Of a stretch of DNA of 64,000 nucleotides, positions 1-11,252 are shown piece after piece (position 1 is the first letter of the stretch; every line of letters begins with the position of its first letter). Made by a program: the position numbers and the translations under genes. Below the pieces are notes generated by a model. It did not search any database and was not told the origin of the DNA. It saw only the letters and a list, made by a program, of their open reading frames with translations. The stretch is from Niebla homalea (Eukaryota; Ascomycota; Lecanoromycetes; Lecanorales; Ramalinaceae): NCBI GenBank assembly GCA_019925105.1, contig JAHGAU010000020.1, positions 558,001 to 622,000 of the forward strand, in the 5' to 3' direction.

Positions 1-131
1 TCGGACTGACAAGGAGAACATGACTTTTAGATATGTGTATTGATTCATGGCCTGGCCCTGAGGCCTGCCGAGAGCTCTTTGGTCATGAATGGGACGTCAC
101 GAATGCTTCTTGAAGAGGAAGAAAGCCCATC
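1..131. other. Short flank downstream of the monooxygenase gene
   Basis: Ordinary-GC sequence beyond the stop codon of the minus-strand monooxygenase, presumably its 3' UTR. I see no gene or repeat here. Confidence 0.4.
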
Positions 132-1585
132 TTACTCCTCTGTAATCATCACTCTCCTTGATACCAAGGGACTCTGGTCGTTAATACGTTGATGCTCATG
201 AGCGTCAGCGCAGGCTCGGCGTGAGGTCAAGACAGCAGGGCCAGTCCGTGCAATCATCTCTGCCTCATACGCGTCGATGGCACCCTTCAGGCTTGCTGCT
301 TCTGGGTTTGGCTGCTTAAGGATGGAGAGGAGTGATTTGGTCAAGGTGGAGATGTCGGCGATGCCGTGGTTTGCACCTTCGCCTCTGTCTGTTGTACGTA
401 TCAGCATGTGTACATCGACAGCCACTGTGATACTACTTGGCGGCACTGATGGTATTCCATGGGAAAATTGTGGGAGGACATACACATTGTCATAGCATGC
501 GCAGCATCCCCTACCATGGTCACCCTTCCCTCCTGATTATCCCATAGTCCGTGCTTCGGCACCCAATCCTCTAGCGTGATAGCTTTCACCTCCGTGTCCT
601 CTGGGATCCTCTCCACCAGCTCATGGAACGGCGCCGCCCACCCGCTCGCTATACTCTTCATGACCTTCAACCTCTCTGCGTTCTGTGCAGGCACATCCAC
701 TGGCTCCACTTGCCCACGCCATCCGCTCCTGTAGGGCCAACTGATAATGATCTGGCACTCGTAAGCCTCCTCCCTTTCCCCATTACGTTGCGCGTAGCTG
801 CTTGGGGTGTCCAAAAACGAGAAGTAGAGGAAGGTATCGGCGGATGGGTCGCCACCTTGGAAGAAGAAAGGGTCGAGGTCGCGGAGCTTTTGGGCGAAGA
901 AGGTAGGGTAGATAACGCTGGCGCCAAGGAGGCGGAAGGGGAGGGGTTGATTTTCGGCTAAGGAGGAAGGGTGCTGGGAGAGGGAGAGAAGAATTGGGCG
1001 GACGCGGGAGTGGTGGCCGTCGGCGCCGATGAGGAGGGTTCCGGCGGTGGTAGTGCCGTCGGAGAAGTTGGCTATAATGTTGTTTGCTCCAGGCGTTGGG
1101 GTGAATGAGGTAAGGGTTTTGGACCACTGTGAGCGAGACTCATTAGCGAAGTAGCCCTTTGAATCACAATGCCAGCGTCTAGAAGGATCAGACTTTCAGA
1201 AGAATCGTACCTGCACATCCACTCCATCCAACAAAAGTGCCCTCAACCGTCCTCGCGATACACGGATCCTCTGGCTGGGAGGGACCTTCCACTTCGCCTC
1301 CCCACTCTGCAGGTCGAAGAACAAGAAGTTGCCATTTTCACCTGCGTCACTAGCTTCAGGATTGACGTAGACTTCCGGGAGGCGATCGACAAGGTGTTGG
1401 GGCAGAAGGGCAAGAAATTGGGACAAGGACCAATGGATGGTCAAGCCCCATCCTCCGCGAAACGAGGCGGGATCTCGCTCGAAAATTGTATGGGCAATTG
1501 AATTCTTCTTGAGGCATTGGGCAAGCACGAGGCCGGTGATGCCAGCGCCGATTATGAGCACATGTGCTTGGGTTGTGGCTTCCAT
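132..1585 (-). CDS. FAD-dependent monooxygenase (aromatic hydroxylase-like), three exons
   Basis: Exons are 1585-1211, 1126-484 and 388-132 on the minus strand, with introns 1127-1210 (84 bp, GTACGA...CAG) and 389-483 (95 bp, GTATGT...CAG). The spliced CDS is 1275 nt and encodes 424 residues, a usual length for the salicylate-hydroxylase-like FAD_binding_3 family. All three flavoprotein motifs are present: the N-terminal Rossmann motif GAGITG (residues 13-18), GADGHHSRVR (159-168) and VGDAAHAM (330-337), which continues across intron 2 into a YRGEGANHG block. The start chosen is the ATG 12 codons before the glycine motif. Members use NAD(P)H and O2 to hydroxylate or epoxidise aromatic or polyketide substrates. 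No substrate can be deduced and no biosynthetic neighbours are visible. The reading frame is intact, with no RIP stops, although a large transposon block begins 329 bp upstream of the start. Confidence 0.9.
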
Positions 1586-1914
1586 GTCGCACGGCCGCCC
1601 TTGCTTTGGGCGATGGAGTCATGACGTTTGTCTTCCCCTCCATCGTTCATTTTACAATACCTCCACTCCACTACCCGCGTGAGCTTGATCATTTCCCAAT
1701 AAACGTATTTGCCTCGGGGCGAGAACCAAAGTCATTTCCCACTCTCTCGGATAATTGTAGAATCTCGGTAGGGCTCTTTTGAAGTTCACGAGGTCCAAAA
1801 TTCAATTGTAACCTTTAGAAGACTCCCAATATCCTTTTTGAACGCGTTTATCATATAGTGGTAAAGGAACCGCGTTGAAATGAAAATACCAGAGTCTTGG
1901 CAAACTGACCCTCG
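1586..1914 (-). promoter_or_regulatory. Upstream region of the monooxygenase, cut short by the transposon block
   Basis: These 329 bp of ordinary sequence lie between the monooxygenase ATG and the first base of the outer copia LTR. They must hold the proximal promoter. I cannot identify a specific box with confidence. The last five bases (1910-1914, CCTCG) are the target-site duplication of the insertion. Confidence 0.4.
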
Positions 1915-2190
1915 TGATGCAATATGCGCAAATGGGTGCAGTGTGCAGGGGAAGGGTGAGTAAGCCGAATCACTTATATTGAGTCTACCACTATGCTTAT
2001 CTAATTATACCGTGATAACGACCGTATTTATGTCCATCTTAAGGGCCGTTTAATAACCGTATACCCACCGTACTTTATCCATTAATATACCTATAATACC
2101 GTTAATAAAAGGCTATTTAATAGGCCTTTATGCGATAAAGTCTTTATTATAAAGGTTATTAAGATAACTACGGAATAACCCCGTATATTA
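1915..2190 (-). repeat. Left (3') LTR of element H
   Basis: A 276-bp repeat matching 50967-51242. Bases 1915 to about 2010 are unmutated (TGATGCAATATGCGC...). The inner part carries C-to-T and G-to-A changes relative to the right copy, for example TATCCATTAATATACC against TATGCACCGATGCACC. Confidence 0.9.
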
Positions 2191-3440
2191 CTCCTTTTTT
2201 AAAGTTGTGATAAATTTATAATAATAATACCGTTATTAACTTATTAAATATAATCTAAGCTTTAATTCATTTATTTTAAAAAGTTATTTTAATAAAGGCT
2301 TTATTATAATATTTATAAATTAATCCTTAATATTAATATACTTTATTAAGATAAAACCTTTTTATACTTTTTCCCGAATAAAATAATATTAAACGTTAAT
2401 ATATTTAATCCGTAAGTAATTCTCCGGGTTCTTAAAAAGAAAGATATTACCGTTATTATTATTAAATAAAATAATAAATCCGTAACCTTTAAAGAATCTG
2501 GTTTTATTAATTTATTTTTTAAATTAAATATTCGCCTTATATCCTTTAAAAAAAGCTGTATACTTAACCTTTATAATAAAGGTAATAATAATATACTATT
2601 TCCGCGTATATTATATATATATTATATCAGTATTTAATATTATAAAGTTATATAATAACCTTTTATTATTTGTATTGTTAATAAATATAATATTTATAGA
2701 ATATTTAAATAATCCGCTATTACGTTAAAAGTATAAACTTAAATTTAATATATTTTTTTAATATTTGAGCATTTATATTAAATAATTTTAATATTAAATA
2801 ACGGGATTATTATAAAATTAATTTAATTTTAAGATTAAAAAAGTTAAATCCGGACGGATAATAACCTAAAAGAATATAAGCTTATTAAGAAGTTATTAAT
2901 AAATATATTAATTTATTTATTATTTATTAAGTTAAACTATTTATATATTTTTATATCCGTTTATTAAGGTATTAATATTATTATAATTTATTATATAATA
3001 TTTTTTAAGGACGTTAATAACGTAACTTATTTAATTTATAGCGATAATATTATAATTTTAAAATACTTATATCCTAAAGATTATTTTTAATGGGCTTTTT
3101 TTCGGTAAACTTAAATATTAAAGTTAAATAGTCTTTTGCTTACTCGTAAATCTTTAAGTTTTTAATAATAATAACGATATTATTAATATAAAGGGTTATT
3201 AAGTACGTTTCTTTATTAAATTTCTTAATAAATATATATAAATTAACTCAAATAAAGATAAAATTATATTTATAAAATTATATTTAAAATTTTCTAATTT
3301 AAATCCTTCTTAAATATTTAAGTTTATAAAGGTCTTTAAATAAACGGAGATATTTATCAATATTTTATTAAGTTATCGGAATATCTTTAAGAATATTTAT
3401 ATTAATTTCTTTATTTAAATTACCGTTTAAATACGTATTA
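2191..3440 (-). pseudogene. Copia RT C-terminal half and RNase H region of element H, RIP-broken
   Basis: Read on the minus strand from 3435 downward, the translation gives NTYLNGNLNKEI (family: FLNGxLxEEIYM), then KYLRLFKDLYKLK, then YINNIVIIIKNLK at about 3195-3160 (degraded YVDDIVI) and AKDYLTLIFKFTEK. That is the canonical Ty1/copia RT order. Stops replace several Trp and Gln codons. The stretch from about 2900 to 2191 should hold RNase H and the 3' end but is too mutated to align by eye. The fragment is separated from its N-terminal half by element A. Confidence 0.8.
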
Positions 3441-3601
3441 TGTTACGTTATGGACCATGGGAGGATTCCTTGGCACGGAGCGGCCTTACCTTATTCCGGT
3501 GCTTAGCGCGCATACCCATATTTCCCACCTTCATAGCTAGATAGCTACTTATTATACATATTACACCTACTTACTTTATGTATACCGTATTTCTCGTAAT
3601 A
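3441..3601 (+). repeat. Left LTR of element A
   Basis: 161-bp copy of the A/B-type LTR. It contains the conserved CCATGGGAGGATTCCTTGG block, the GGTGCTTAGCGCG block and a TAGCTAGATAGCTA near-palindrome. Confidence 0.88.
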
Positions 3602-4104
3602 AATAATAGCAATAATATAAGGTCTATACGTTTTTATAGCTTTAAGTATAACCTTTAACTGCCTTATTATAAGGTAGTAACGTTATAACTCTCGCATAAA
3701 TTAAACCGCGTTAAACGTACTCCTTTAATATTTAACTCGTTGATCCCTTTAAAAGGCCTTTTAACGTTATTAAATTATTATCTTATCGTCTTATATCAGA
3801 AGATAAGTAAGGCCGTATTACCCGCTTAAAATAAATATCTTAACCTTTATAAAACCCTTAGAAAAAATTAATAAAGTAAAAGTTTTTAAAAATAATTAAG
3901 GAAGTATTTAAATCGCTCTCCGAATAAATTATAGCTATAACTATATAGTTTATTACTATAAATATAAAGATCGATAATATATAAAACGAAATTATTACTT
4001 TTAAGGCTATTAAATTAAAATTACCTCGCCGTAAATAACGTAAGGACTCAGTATAAAAGCCTCCCTTAAACGCGGATATAGATCCCCTTACTGGATAATT
4101 AAAA

Positions 4105-4330
4105 GGTAAAAAGAAAGAGAAAAAGAAAAAGAAATCTATATCCTTAATAATTACCTTAGAAAAGGACCGTTTTCGAATTAAAGAACTAGGCTACTTTACC
4201 GGTACCGGTAACGTTTATACCTTCGTTAAAAGACTTAAAACCGTTAATAACATTAAATCCATTAAGCTTATTAAAGATTACCTTATTTTTTCCTTTATAA
4301 ATCTAAATAAATTAAATAAAACCTATAATT
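4105..4330 (+). pseudogene. Gag-like protein remnant of element A
   Basis: A long open stretch on the plus strand reads a lysine-rich segment followed by EKDRFRIKELGYF and NVYTFVKRLKT, ending at a stop after NKLNKTYN. The same protein pattern recurs on the minus strand in elements B and C (FYIKELKYFNGINNVYTF and FRIKKLRYFKGINNVYIF). It resembles the N-terminal gag domain of fungal Ty3/gypsy elements, in which a metal-free capsid-like region follows a basic segment. Only the part before heavy stop-codon damage is readable. No zinc knuckle or protease can be followed after it. Confidence 0.55.
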
Positions 4331-5345
4331 AATGGACTTCAGAAATAAATAATACAATACGGAAGAAACTATTAAATATCTATAAGATAGATCTTCTTAA
4401 TAATATACTTATATCGCGGTTTAAAATACCGGAATATTAATTACTTAATTAATTAAATTAAATACGGTATATACGTAAAGACACTATAAATAAAAAGCTT
4501 ATAATAACCTTTATTAATTAAGTTATAACTCTTATTACACGATTAAAGTAAAAGGGTAGCTTTTTTTTTAATTAAATTTAAACCTTCTTTATAAAGTATT
4601 TTATTTTACTTTAACGGCAATAGCGATATAGATTACTTTATGTCTTAAATATAAATTCGACAGACAATATAGTATAAGTAATACCGTACCTATAATAAAT
4701 TACGTTACTTTTAGTAAGCGATATTAAATACCGTTATTAATAATTACGATCGCAATAAACGGTTTAATTATAATCGATATCCTTACTTACCCCGTGGTAA
4801 TTACTTAAATTAAGGCCCTTACCCAGGCCAAAGACTCCTTACCGTAAATTATGGTAACGTATTAATAGTATATTAAGCCAAAATCAATAACGATAACCCT
4901 GGTTTATTCCTTTACGTCCTTAATGACAACGTCCTTAAATATATTAAAGTCAACTTCGGTAATACTCGTTAAGAAGGTTATAATCTTATTAATAAGTAAG
5001 GGTTCCGCTAACATACTTATAAGCTACTTAAGCAGTAACCTTTAATATACGATTCAGGAATACCTCGGAAATCGCGTTTTTAAGCTTTTTAACTTAATTA
5101 AAAACCATAACCATATCTTAAGTAGATTATAATAATTACTTGGTTTATACTTTTTTTCGATTTTTTTTAATATATAATTTTATTACCTTCTACTTCTTAA
5201 TAATTATATATTTAATTAATATAATTTATATACTCGGAGCTTCCCCTCGGTTACCTTTATTACCGAGTATATTAATATTTATAGTATTTTATAGTGGATA
5301 TATTGCAACGTGGACGTCGCTTTTTTCTCTTTTTTATAGGTATAT

Positions 5346-5506
5346 TATTACGGTATAAACCATGGGAAAATTCCTTGGCACGGAGCGGCCTTACTTTATT
5401 CCGGTGCTTGGCGCGTACACCTATATTTCCCACCTTCATAGCTAGATAGCTATTTATTATATATATTATACCTATTCACTTTATATATACCGCATTTCTC
5501 GTAACA
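5346..5506 (+). repeat. Right LTR of element A
   Basis: 161-bp direct repeat of 3441-3601. It differs mainly by C-to-T and G-to-A changes. Confidence 0.88.
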
Positions 5507-5929
5507 TATTAATAATCTTTTAAGAGTTATAGTTAAAGTCTATAGATAACCGTAAGTATTAAAAATAAACGGAATAACTTATATTTTAAAGTAAGTAAAA
5601 AGGTTTCTTTATAATTAATATTTTACTTTTAAGTAAAACCCTTTATAATAAGCTTTATTTTATATATATTAATAAGACTTAAGGTAAAAAATTTTTTCTT
5701 AAATATTTACTTAAAGTTAATAAGTTTATAATCCTTCGATTTATTTATAAACTTTTAGGTTTTATTTAATAATAAACTTATAATCTTTTTATTAATAGCC
5801 TTAATTTATTGAAATTAATTTAAAAAATTTATAACTTATTAATAAGTAAATAAATTAATATAAGCCGTAATAATGAAAATAATATTATTAAAATTAATAT
5901 TAAATACGTAAGGATTATAATAATAACGG
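5507..5929 (-). pseudogene. Copia RT N-terminal part of element H, RIP-broken
   Basis: On the minus strand this fragment reads KLIIKGFT, then NINYKETF and KYKLFRLFLIL at about 5660-5560. It matches the copia RT start (ARLVAKGFTQ, DYxETFSPVVK, IRxLLALA). Its downstream continuation is at 3435, on the other side of element A. Stops stand where Gln and Trp are expected, as RIP would give. Confidence 0.8.
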
Positions 5930-6090
5930 TATTACGAGAAATGCGGTATGCGTAAAGTGAGTGGGTATAATATGTATAATAAATGGCTATCTAGTTATAA
6001 AGGTGGGAAATAGAAGTATACGTATTAAGTACCGGAATAAAATAAGCCAGCTCCGTACCAAGGAATCCTCCTATAGTTTATACCGTAACA
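5930..6090 (-). repeat. Left LTR of element B
   Basis: 161-bp LTR copy beginning TATTACGAGAAATGCGG and ending CCGTAACA. It is the reverse complement of the A-type LTR. Confidence 0.88.
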
Positions 6091-6882
6091 ATATACTTAT
6101 AAAAAAGAGAAAAAAGCGACGTTTACGTCGTATTATATTCACTATAAAATACTATAAATGTTAATATATTTAATAATAAAGGTAACCGAGGGGAAGCTTT
6201 AAGTATATAAATAACGTTATTTAAATATATAGTTATTAAGAAATAAAGGGTAATAAAATCGTATATTTGAAAAAACTGAAAAAAGGTATAAGCCGAGCAA
6301 TTATCGTAATCTACCCGGGAAATAGTCGTAGATTTAAGGATTGCAATTAAGCTAAATCGCTTAAAAACGTAATCTTTAAGGTATTCCTAAATTGTATATT
6401 AAAGGTATTATTATTTAAGTAGCTTATAAGTACGTTAACGATAGCCTTACTTATTAATAAAATTATAGCCTTTTTAACGAGTATTATTAAAGTTAACTTC
6501 AATATATTTAAGGACGTCGTCGTTAAGGACGTAAAGGAATAAACTAGGGTTATCGTCGTCGATCTCGGCCTGGTATATTAACGTATTTACGTAATTTACG
6601 GTAAGGAGTTTTTAACCTAGGTAAGGGCCTTAATTTAAGTAGCTACCGTAAGGTGGGTAAAATCGTCGATTACGATTGAACCGTTTATTACGATCGTAAT
6701 TATTAATAACGGCATTTTATATCGCTTATTACGAGTAAAATAATAGATTTAACGGTATTAAATAAGTAGATTTATTAAAGGTACGGTATTACTTAAATTA
6801 TACGATTTAACGAATTTATACTTAAATCATAAAAAGATCCATATTTAAACCGGGGAATAATAAGGTACTTTATCAGGAGGGC

Positions 6883-7419
6883 ATCTGCAAATTTGTGAAC
6901 CAGCATATGAGCACTCCGAGTGCAAGCGAGCAGATTAAGCAGGTTAAGCTTATGTCCCCCCTTGCTAGGTTTCTGAGCGCTCGCGAGTATCCGGCTTGCT
7001 CATAAATTTCTTGGATTCTCGTGAGTTTTACTTTTTTTTTTAACTTAACGTTTTTTTAATTAAATTACCCCCTTTAACTACCCCCCTTTTAAGGATAAAT
7101 TACTAGCTATTAGGGTAACTTTTAGCTAAAAAACCTAAATCTATAATTAATTTTAAAAAACATTGAATATTACGGCTTATAGGGGGGGTAACGGTAATAC
7201 CCGCTGTTAAGAAAGCTTAAATAAAAAAATTTATAAAAATAAAAATCATTATTTTACCGTTTTAAACGTTTTTATTTTTAATTTTTTTTTACCCGTTTAG
7301 GACCGCTCGGAGCGCTTATGAATTTCCCTGGATGCTCGTAAGTGATTTACGAGCGGTCTGAGTGAATAAATCCATTTTTTTTTATTCACTCGCTCCGAGC
7401 AGGTCGCAGATTTACTGAT
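6883..7419. mobile_element. MITE-like insertion in element B, little affected by RIP
   Basis: The base composition changes abruptly here. CpA and CpG-rich words such as GAGCACTCCGAGTGC and CTCGGAGCGC survive. The ends form imperfect inverted repeats over about 20 bp (ATCTGCAAATTTGTGAACC against ATCAGTAAATCTGCGACC). Two diverged direct copies of a 30-bp unit occur near 6993-7023 and 7311-7341 (core ATAAATTTCTTGGATTCTCG against ATGAATTTCCCTGGATGCTC), together with CTCG(T/C)GAG-type mini-palindromes. No coding frame is convincing. Target duplication is unresolved, so the exact ends are uncertain. Confidence 0.5.
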
Positions 7420-7679
7420 GGGTTCGAATTTAATAAAGGTTAATTATAAGTTACTTTTTAAATCGTATTTAAGTTTCTTAACCAAAGTTATAACTTAGTT
7501 AATAAACGTAATTATTGGTTTTTAATTTATAACGTCTTTACGTATATACCGTATTCAATTTAATTAATTAAGGAATTAATATTCCGGAATTCCGAATTAA
7601 AATTTAAGGGTATTATAAAGAAAACCTATTTTATTAAAAAGCTTTATTTAAGTCATATTACTTATTTTTAAAGTTTATT

Positions 7680-7880
7680 AATTATAAACCTCGTTTAATT
7701 TATTCGGATTTATAAAAGTAAGGATTAAGTATTTCTTAATAAGGTTAATAAACTTAATCTTATAAACGGTTTTTAGTTTCTTTATAAAGGTATAAACGTT
7801 ATTAATACCGTTAAAGTATTTAAGCTCTTTAATATAAAAGCGATCTTTTTCTAAGGATAAAATTAAAGATATAAATTTTT
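7680..7880 (-). pseudogene. Gag-like protein remnant of element B
   Basis: The minus strand reads LEKDRFYIKELKYF, then NNVYTFIKKLKT and LTFINPNKLNEVYN before a stop. This matches the element A frame residue for residue in most positions. It is too short and mutated to be functional. Confidence 0.55.
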
Positions 7881-8309
7881 CTTTCTCTTTTTTTTATAAA
7901 ATATTACCGTTATTATTAAAATTCTTATTAATTAAATATTCTTAATAATATTATTCCTTAAAAGTTATATAAGCTTTAAGCTTAATAATTAACGTTTTTA
8001 TCTTAATATTATCGGCTTTAAGCTATTTTATTCCTTTAAGGATTAATAAAATTACTGGATTTATAATATCGGGAAGTTATTTTTTAAATAAAATATTCCT
8101 TACTTATTAGTAAATAATATTATAATAAGAGGCTAATAATAATAATAACGTTAAAAAGCCGTATAAAGGAATCGATAAGTTAAGTAATATTAAAAGGGTA
8201 CGTTTAACGCGGTTTATACGAAAGTTATAACGTTATTACCTTAACTTAAAATAAATAAAGGTTATATTTAAGGCTGTAAAAACTATTAAACTCTAGTTAT
8301 TATTCTATT

Positions 8310-8470
8310 TATTACGAGAAATACGGTATATATAAAGTGAATAGGTATAATGTATATAATAAGTGGCTATCCAGCTATAAAGGTAGGAAATATAAGTATA
8401 CTCGCCAAGCACCGGAACAAGGTAAGCCCGCTCCGTGCCAAGGAATCCTCCCATGGTCCATACCGTGACA
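8310..8470 (-). repeat. Right LTR of element B
   Basis: 161-bp direct repeat of 5930-6090. It retains the unmutated end CCATGGTCCATACCGTGACA. Confidence 0.88.
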
Positions 8471-8620
8471 AACGGCTTTAATAAAAACGGTCAATTTTAA
8501 GTTTATTATTAACGTTATTATTTATATTTATTTTATCTTCTAAAATATATCCCAGTAATAATAAGGTTTTACCCGTTTATTAATAAGTTAGGATAAAATT
8601 ATAAATATCCTTAAGTAATA
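8471..8620. other. AT-rich remnant between element B and a small insertion
   Basis: RIP-mutated sequence that should belong to element H (between its integrase and RT) or to the neighbouring LINE. Nothing recognisable can be translated. Confidence 0.4.
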
Positions 8621-8820
8621 TCAGGGAACCATCACTTGCTCATAGCATGCAGCTGTGTGCATGCGGCTTTAGGGCTTAGCGTTTCGCTTATTCTGGACAC
8701 TTTACCTTATTGGGTAAAGCGTCCTATACACTCTACATAATGTCTGCAATCCCTTTGTATGCTATACCTACATAGTTAGAATTCACTCATGTTCAGAACC
8801 ACCTTACCTGAGCCCCTGAC
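8621..8820. mobile_element. Possible hAT-type MITE, not RIP-mutated
   Basis: A 200-bp island of ordinary composition starts TCAGGGAACC and ends AGCCCCTGAC, so the ends share an inverted CAGGG. Flanking 8-mers AAGTAATA (8613-8620) and AAGTAAAA (8821-8828) agree at seven of eight positions, the duplication size of hAT elements. It contains an internal hairpin around GCATGCAGCTGTGTGCATGC (8647-8666). It has no coding capacity. The inverted repeats are very short, so the class is tentative. Confidence 0.45.
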
Positions 8821-10931
8821 AAGTAAAATAAAAACGTTAACTCCCTTTAATAAAAATAAGTTAAAAGCTTTATTATTATTATAATTTTTACGATCTATGG
8901 GATTTTTAATGTTTTTAAGGTCTTTAATAAGCTTTTTTAAAAAAAATTTTAAGTAAATATTCCGTTTATTACTTTATAAATTTTTAATAATATATTTTTC
9001 TTATTTTATTTTATTTAATTAAAGATTTTATCGTTAACTTAAAGGAGGTAAAAATTTACGGGATTTATATTATAATTTTCTTTATTTTAAGGAATTAAAT
9101 AAGTATATATTAATATAAACTTATTTTTATTAAATCCTTTAAACTTATTTAATATATATTTACCCTTCTAATAAACTACGTTATTATCGGTAAAAGTTAT
9201 TAACTTTAAAGGCCGGTAATATATCTTTAATAATAAATTATAATAATAAATACGTTATTATTTCTTTATTAAAGACCTTTAAATTTATAATAACCTTTAT
9301 ATTCCTTTTATAAAATATATAAACGTATAATTATAAGTTTAATATAATTCTTAAGTAAATACCGTTAATAATAATCTTATTTAGTTTTAATCGTTTTATT
9401 TCTTTAAGTATATTTACCTTATATAATATCTTAAATGTCCTTTTATTTTCAATAAGAAGTTTTATTTTTATTTATTTTTAAAAGGGTTTATTCCTTTTAT
9501 TAACGGGAACTTTTATCTTAATTAATTAATATATATAATTATAAAGGTTTAAAAGCTATTTAATAGTTTAATATTATATATTATATATTAAATTATTATT
9601 ATAATTATTTAATTAAATTATTTAACCACCTTATTCTATTTAAATATATAATATATAGTATATTCTATGGTAATATTACGTTCTTTTTACGGCCGCTTTA
9701 AGGGCTTAAAGTTACTTTATATTATCGGTATAAACGTATTTAACGATAATATTTTTTTTTTATAATTAAGTATATTAATAATAAATAGAACTTGATTAAT
9801 TACCTTAATTTTCGTTATTAATAAGGTAAAACTTAATTACCCCGTAACCTTATTAATAACGGATAAATAATATTTAAAAGGTATTATTTTAAGGATTAAT
9901 ACCTTAATATTATTGATTAATTGATTGATTGATTTATACTACGGATCTAGCTAAGCTAATTCCGGCGTTCCTTAATACTCGGCTATTTAGCCTTACTGGT
10001 AACCGTAAAAAAACCCGATATCCATAACGTTAGGAATAAAAACCGGTATTTACCCAGTTTTTATTCACGTTTTAAGGATTAAAAGCATTTACGGCCATTT
10101 AAAGAGTAAGAATTTATTCGTACGTTTTTTCCAAGAAAACCTATAATATTATAACTGAATCTATTTAAGGGTTACTTTTAAATTTATTGTTCTTCCGTTA
10201 TTTTATAGGTATATTTAATATTAAAATTTCAAAATTCCGATTATATTATTAAATATCCTTATTAATACGTATATTATTATTACCTTATTTATATGATTCC
10301 GTTAACCAATATAATATTACCTTTTATACCGCTCCGATATTTATAGCCTTTTTAATCTTTTATTAAATATAGTTTTCTTGCCGCTACTTTTTACTTTTAA
10401 GTTAACGGTAAGGTTTCTTAATTAAGTTTTTAACCACTTTATTTATTTTTTTAGTTAAATTAAATTATAATAATAAGCTTATAATTATTATAAATTTAAC
10501 GGCTACTTTAATACCCTTTTTATTAATAAATATTTAACGATAATTGTTAATCCTTACCCTTCTAATTAATCCCGGTTTACGCTCCTTAAATAGTAAATAA
10601 GAAATTAATACGTATACGGCGTTTTACTTTTATTATTTATACCCGTAGTTAATATTAATCCGGCTACCGGTATATATAATAAAAAGGAAATAGGCTAAAC
10701 CGTTTTTATTTATTTAAAGTTAAATTATTAATATACTATTATTTTTCCTTATAATTCCGTAACGCCGGAAATACTTATTAATAACCTTATTATTATTTAA
10801 CGTTAGATATTATCGCCCTTAAAGGATCGATTCTCTATATTTACGTTAATACTTTATTTACCTCCTTATAATCTATAGGGTAATCGTTATTAATTTTATT
10901 TTTACGGCCTTTTTTTCTTTTACTATTTTTA
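8821..10931. other. AT-rich, RIP-mutated stretch without an assignable gene
   Basis: No open frame or family motif is convincing on either strand. It probably contains the 3' end of the LINE (which would continue past element F) followed by part of element H. A short GATT tandem run lies near 9917-9935, and 9940-10110 is visibly less mutated than its surroundings. The final five bases TTTTA (10927-10931) are the left target duplication of element F. Confidence 0.4.
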
Positions 10932-11252
10932 TGTTAGCAGCTAGCGCCATCTCTGCGCCGGCGTTATAGTGGTGCGCCATACTGCTGCGTTAAGGTAGGC
11001 CGTTAGGCCTTGGTAAAGGGCCTTGGTAAAGGGCCTTAACAACGGCCTTAATATACGTTATTTATGAGCCGTAGCTTAATAAGCGTAAAGCGGGGTAATT
11101 ATTACTTTTACTTTAAGTAAAGGTTATGCCTTAATTCTTTCTAAGTTCTTTAAGAATTAATTTTATTATTAATTTATTTATTAAAGTGATATTTAAGTAT
11201 CCAGATTGTAACGTTATATCTTTTATACTTACCTTTATTAGTCCCGTTAACA
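10932..11252 (+). repeat. 5' LTR of element F
   Basis: 321-bp repeat, TGTTAGCAGCTAGCGCC... to ...GTCCCGTTAACA. It contains GC-richer words such as GCGCCGGCG and two direct copies of TTGGTAAAGGGCC. It lacks about 25 bp present near the end of the 3' LTR. Confidence 0.9.

Larger units (their letters stand above)
3441..5506 (+). mobile_element. Element A: short gag-only LTR retroelement
   Basis: Bounded by 161-bp LTRs (3441-3601 and 5346-5506) and a perfect TATTA duplication (3436-3440 and 5507-5511). The 1.7-kb interior shows one gag-like stretch on the plus strand (about 4105-4330) and no RT, RNase H or integrase. It interrupts the copia RT of element H. Orientation is set by the gag-like reading frame. 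Confidence 0.85.
5930..8470 (-). mobile_element. Element B: short gag-only LTR retroelement with an inserted MITE-like element
   Basis: Same family as element A, in opposite orientation. LTRs are 5930-6090 and 8310-8470 (161 bp each), and the flanking duplication AACGG is perfect (5925-5929 and 8471-8475). The gag-like remnant is on the minus strand at about 7880-7680. A roughly 537-bp stretch (6883-7419) with much less RIP sits between gag and the conserved distal tract. Without it the interior is about 1.7 kb, equal to A. Confidence 0.85.

Noticed and set aside
623..961. 112-codon plus-strand frame and 114-codon minus-strand Pro/Arg-rich frame nearby
   Set aside because: Both are shadows of exon 2 of the monooxygenase, whose spliced frame is complete.
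5140..5358. 72-codon hydrophobic frame near the right LTR of element A
   Set aside because: It runs into the LTR and reflects AT-rich composition; the same tract in B, C and D is non-coding.
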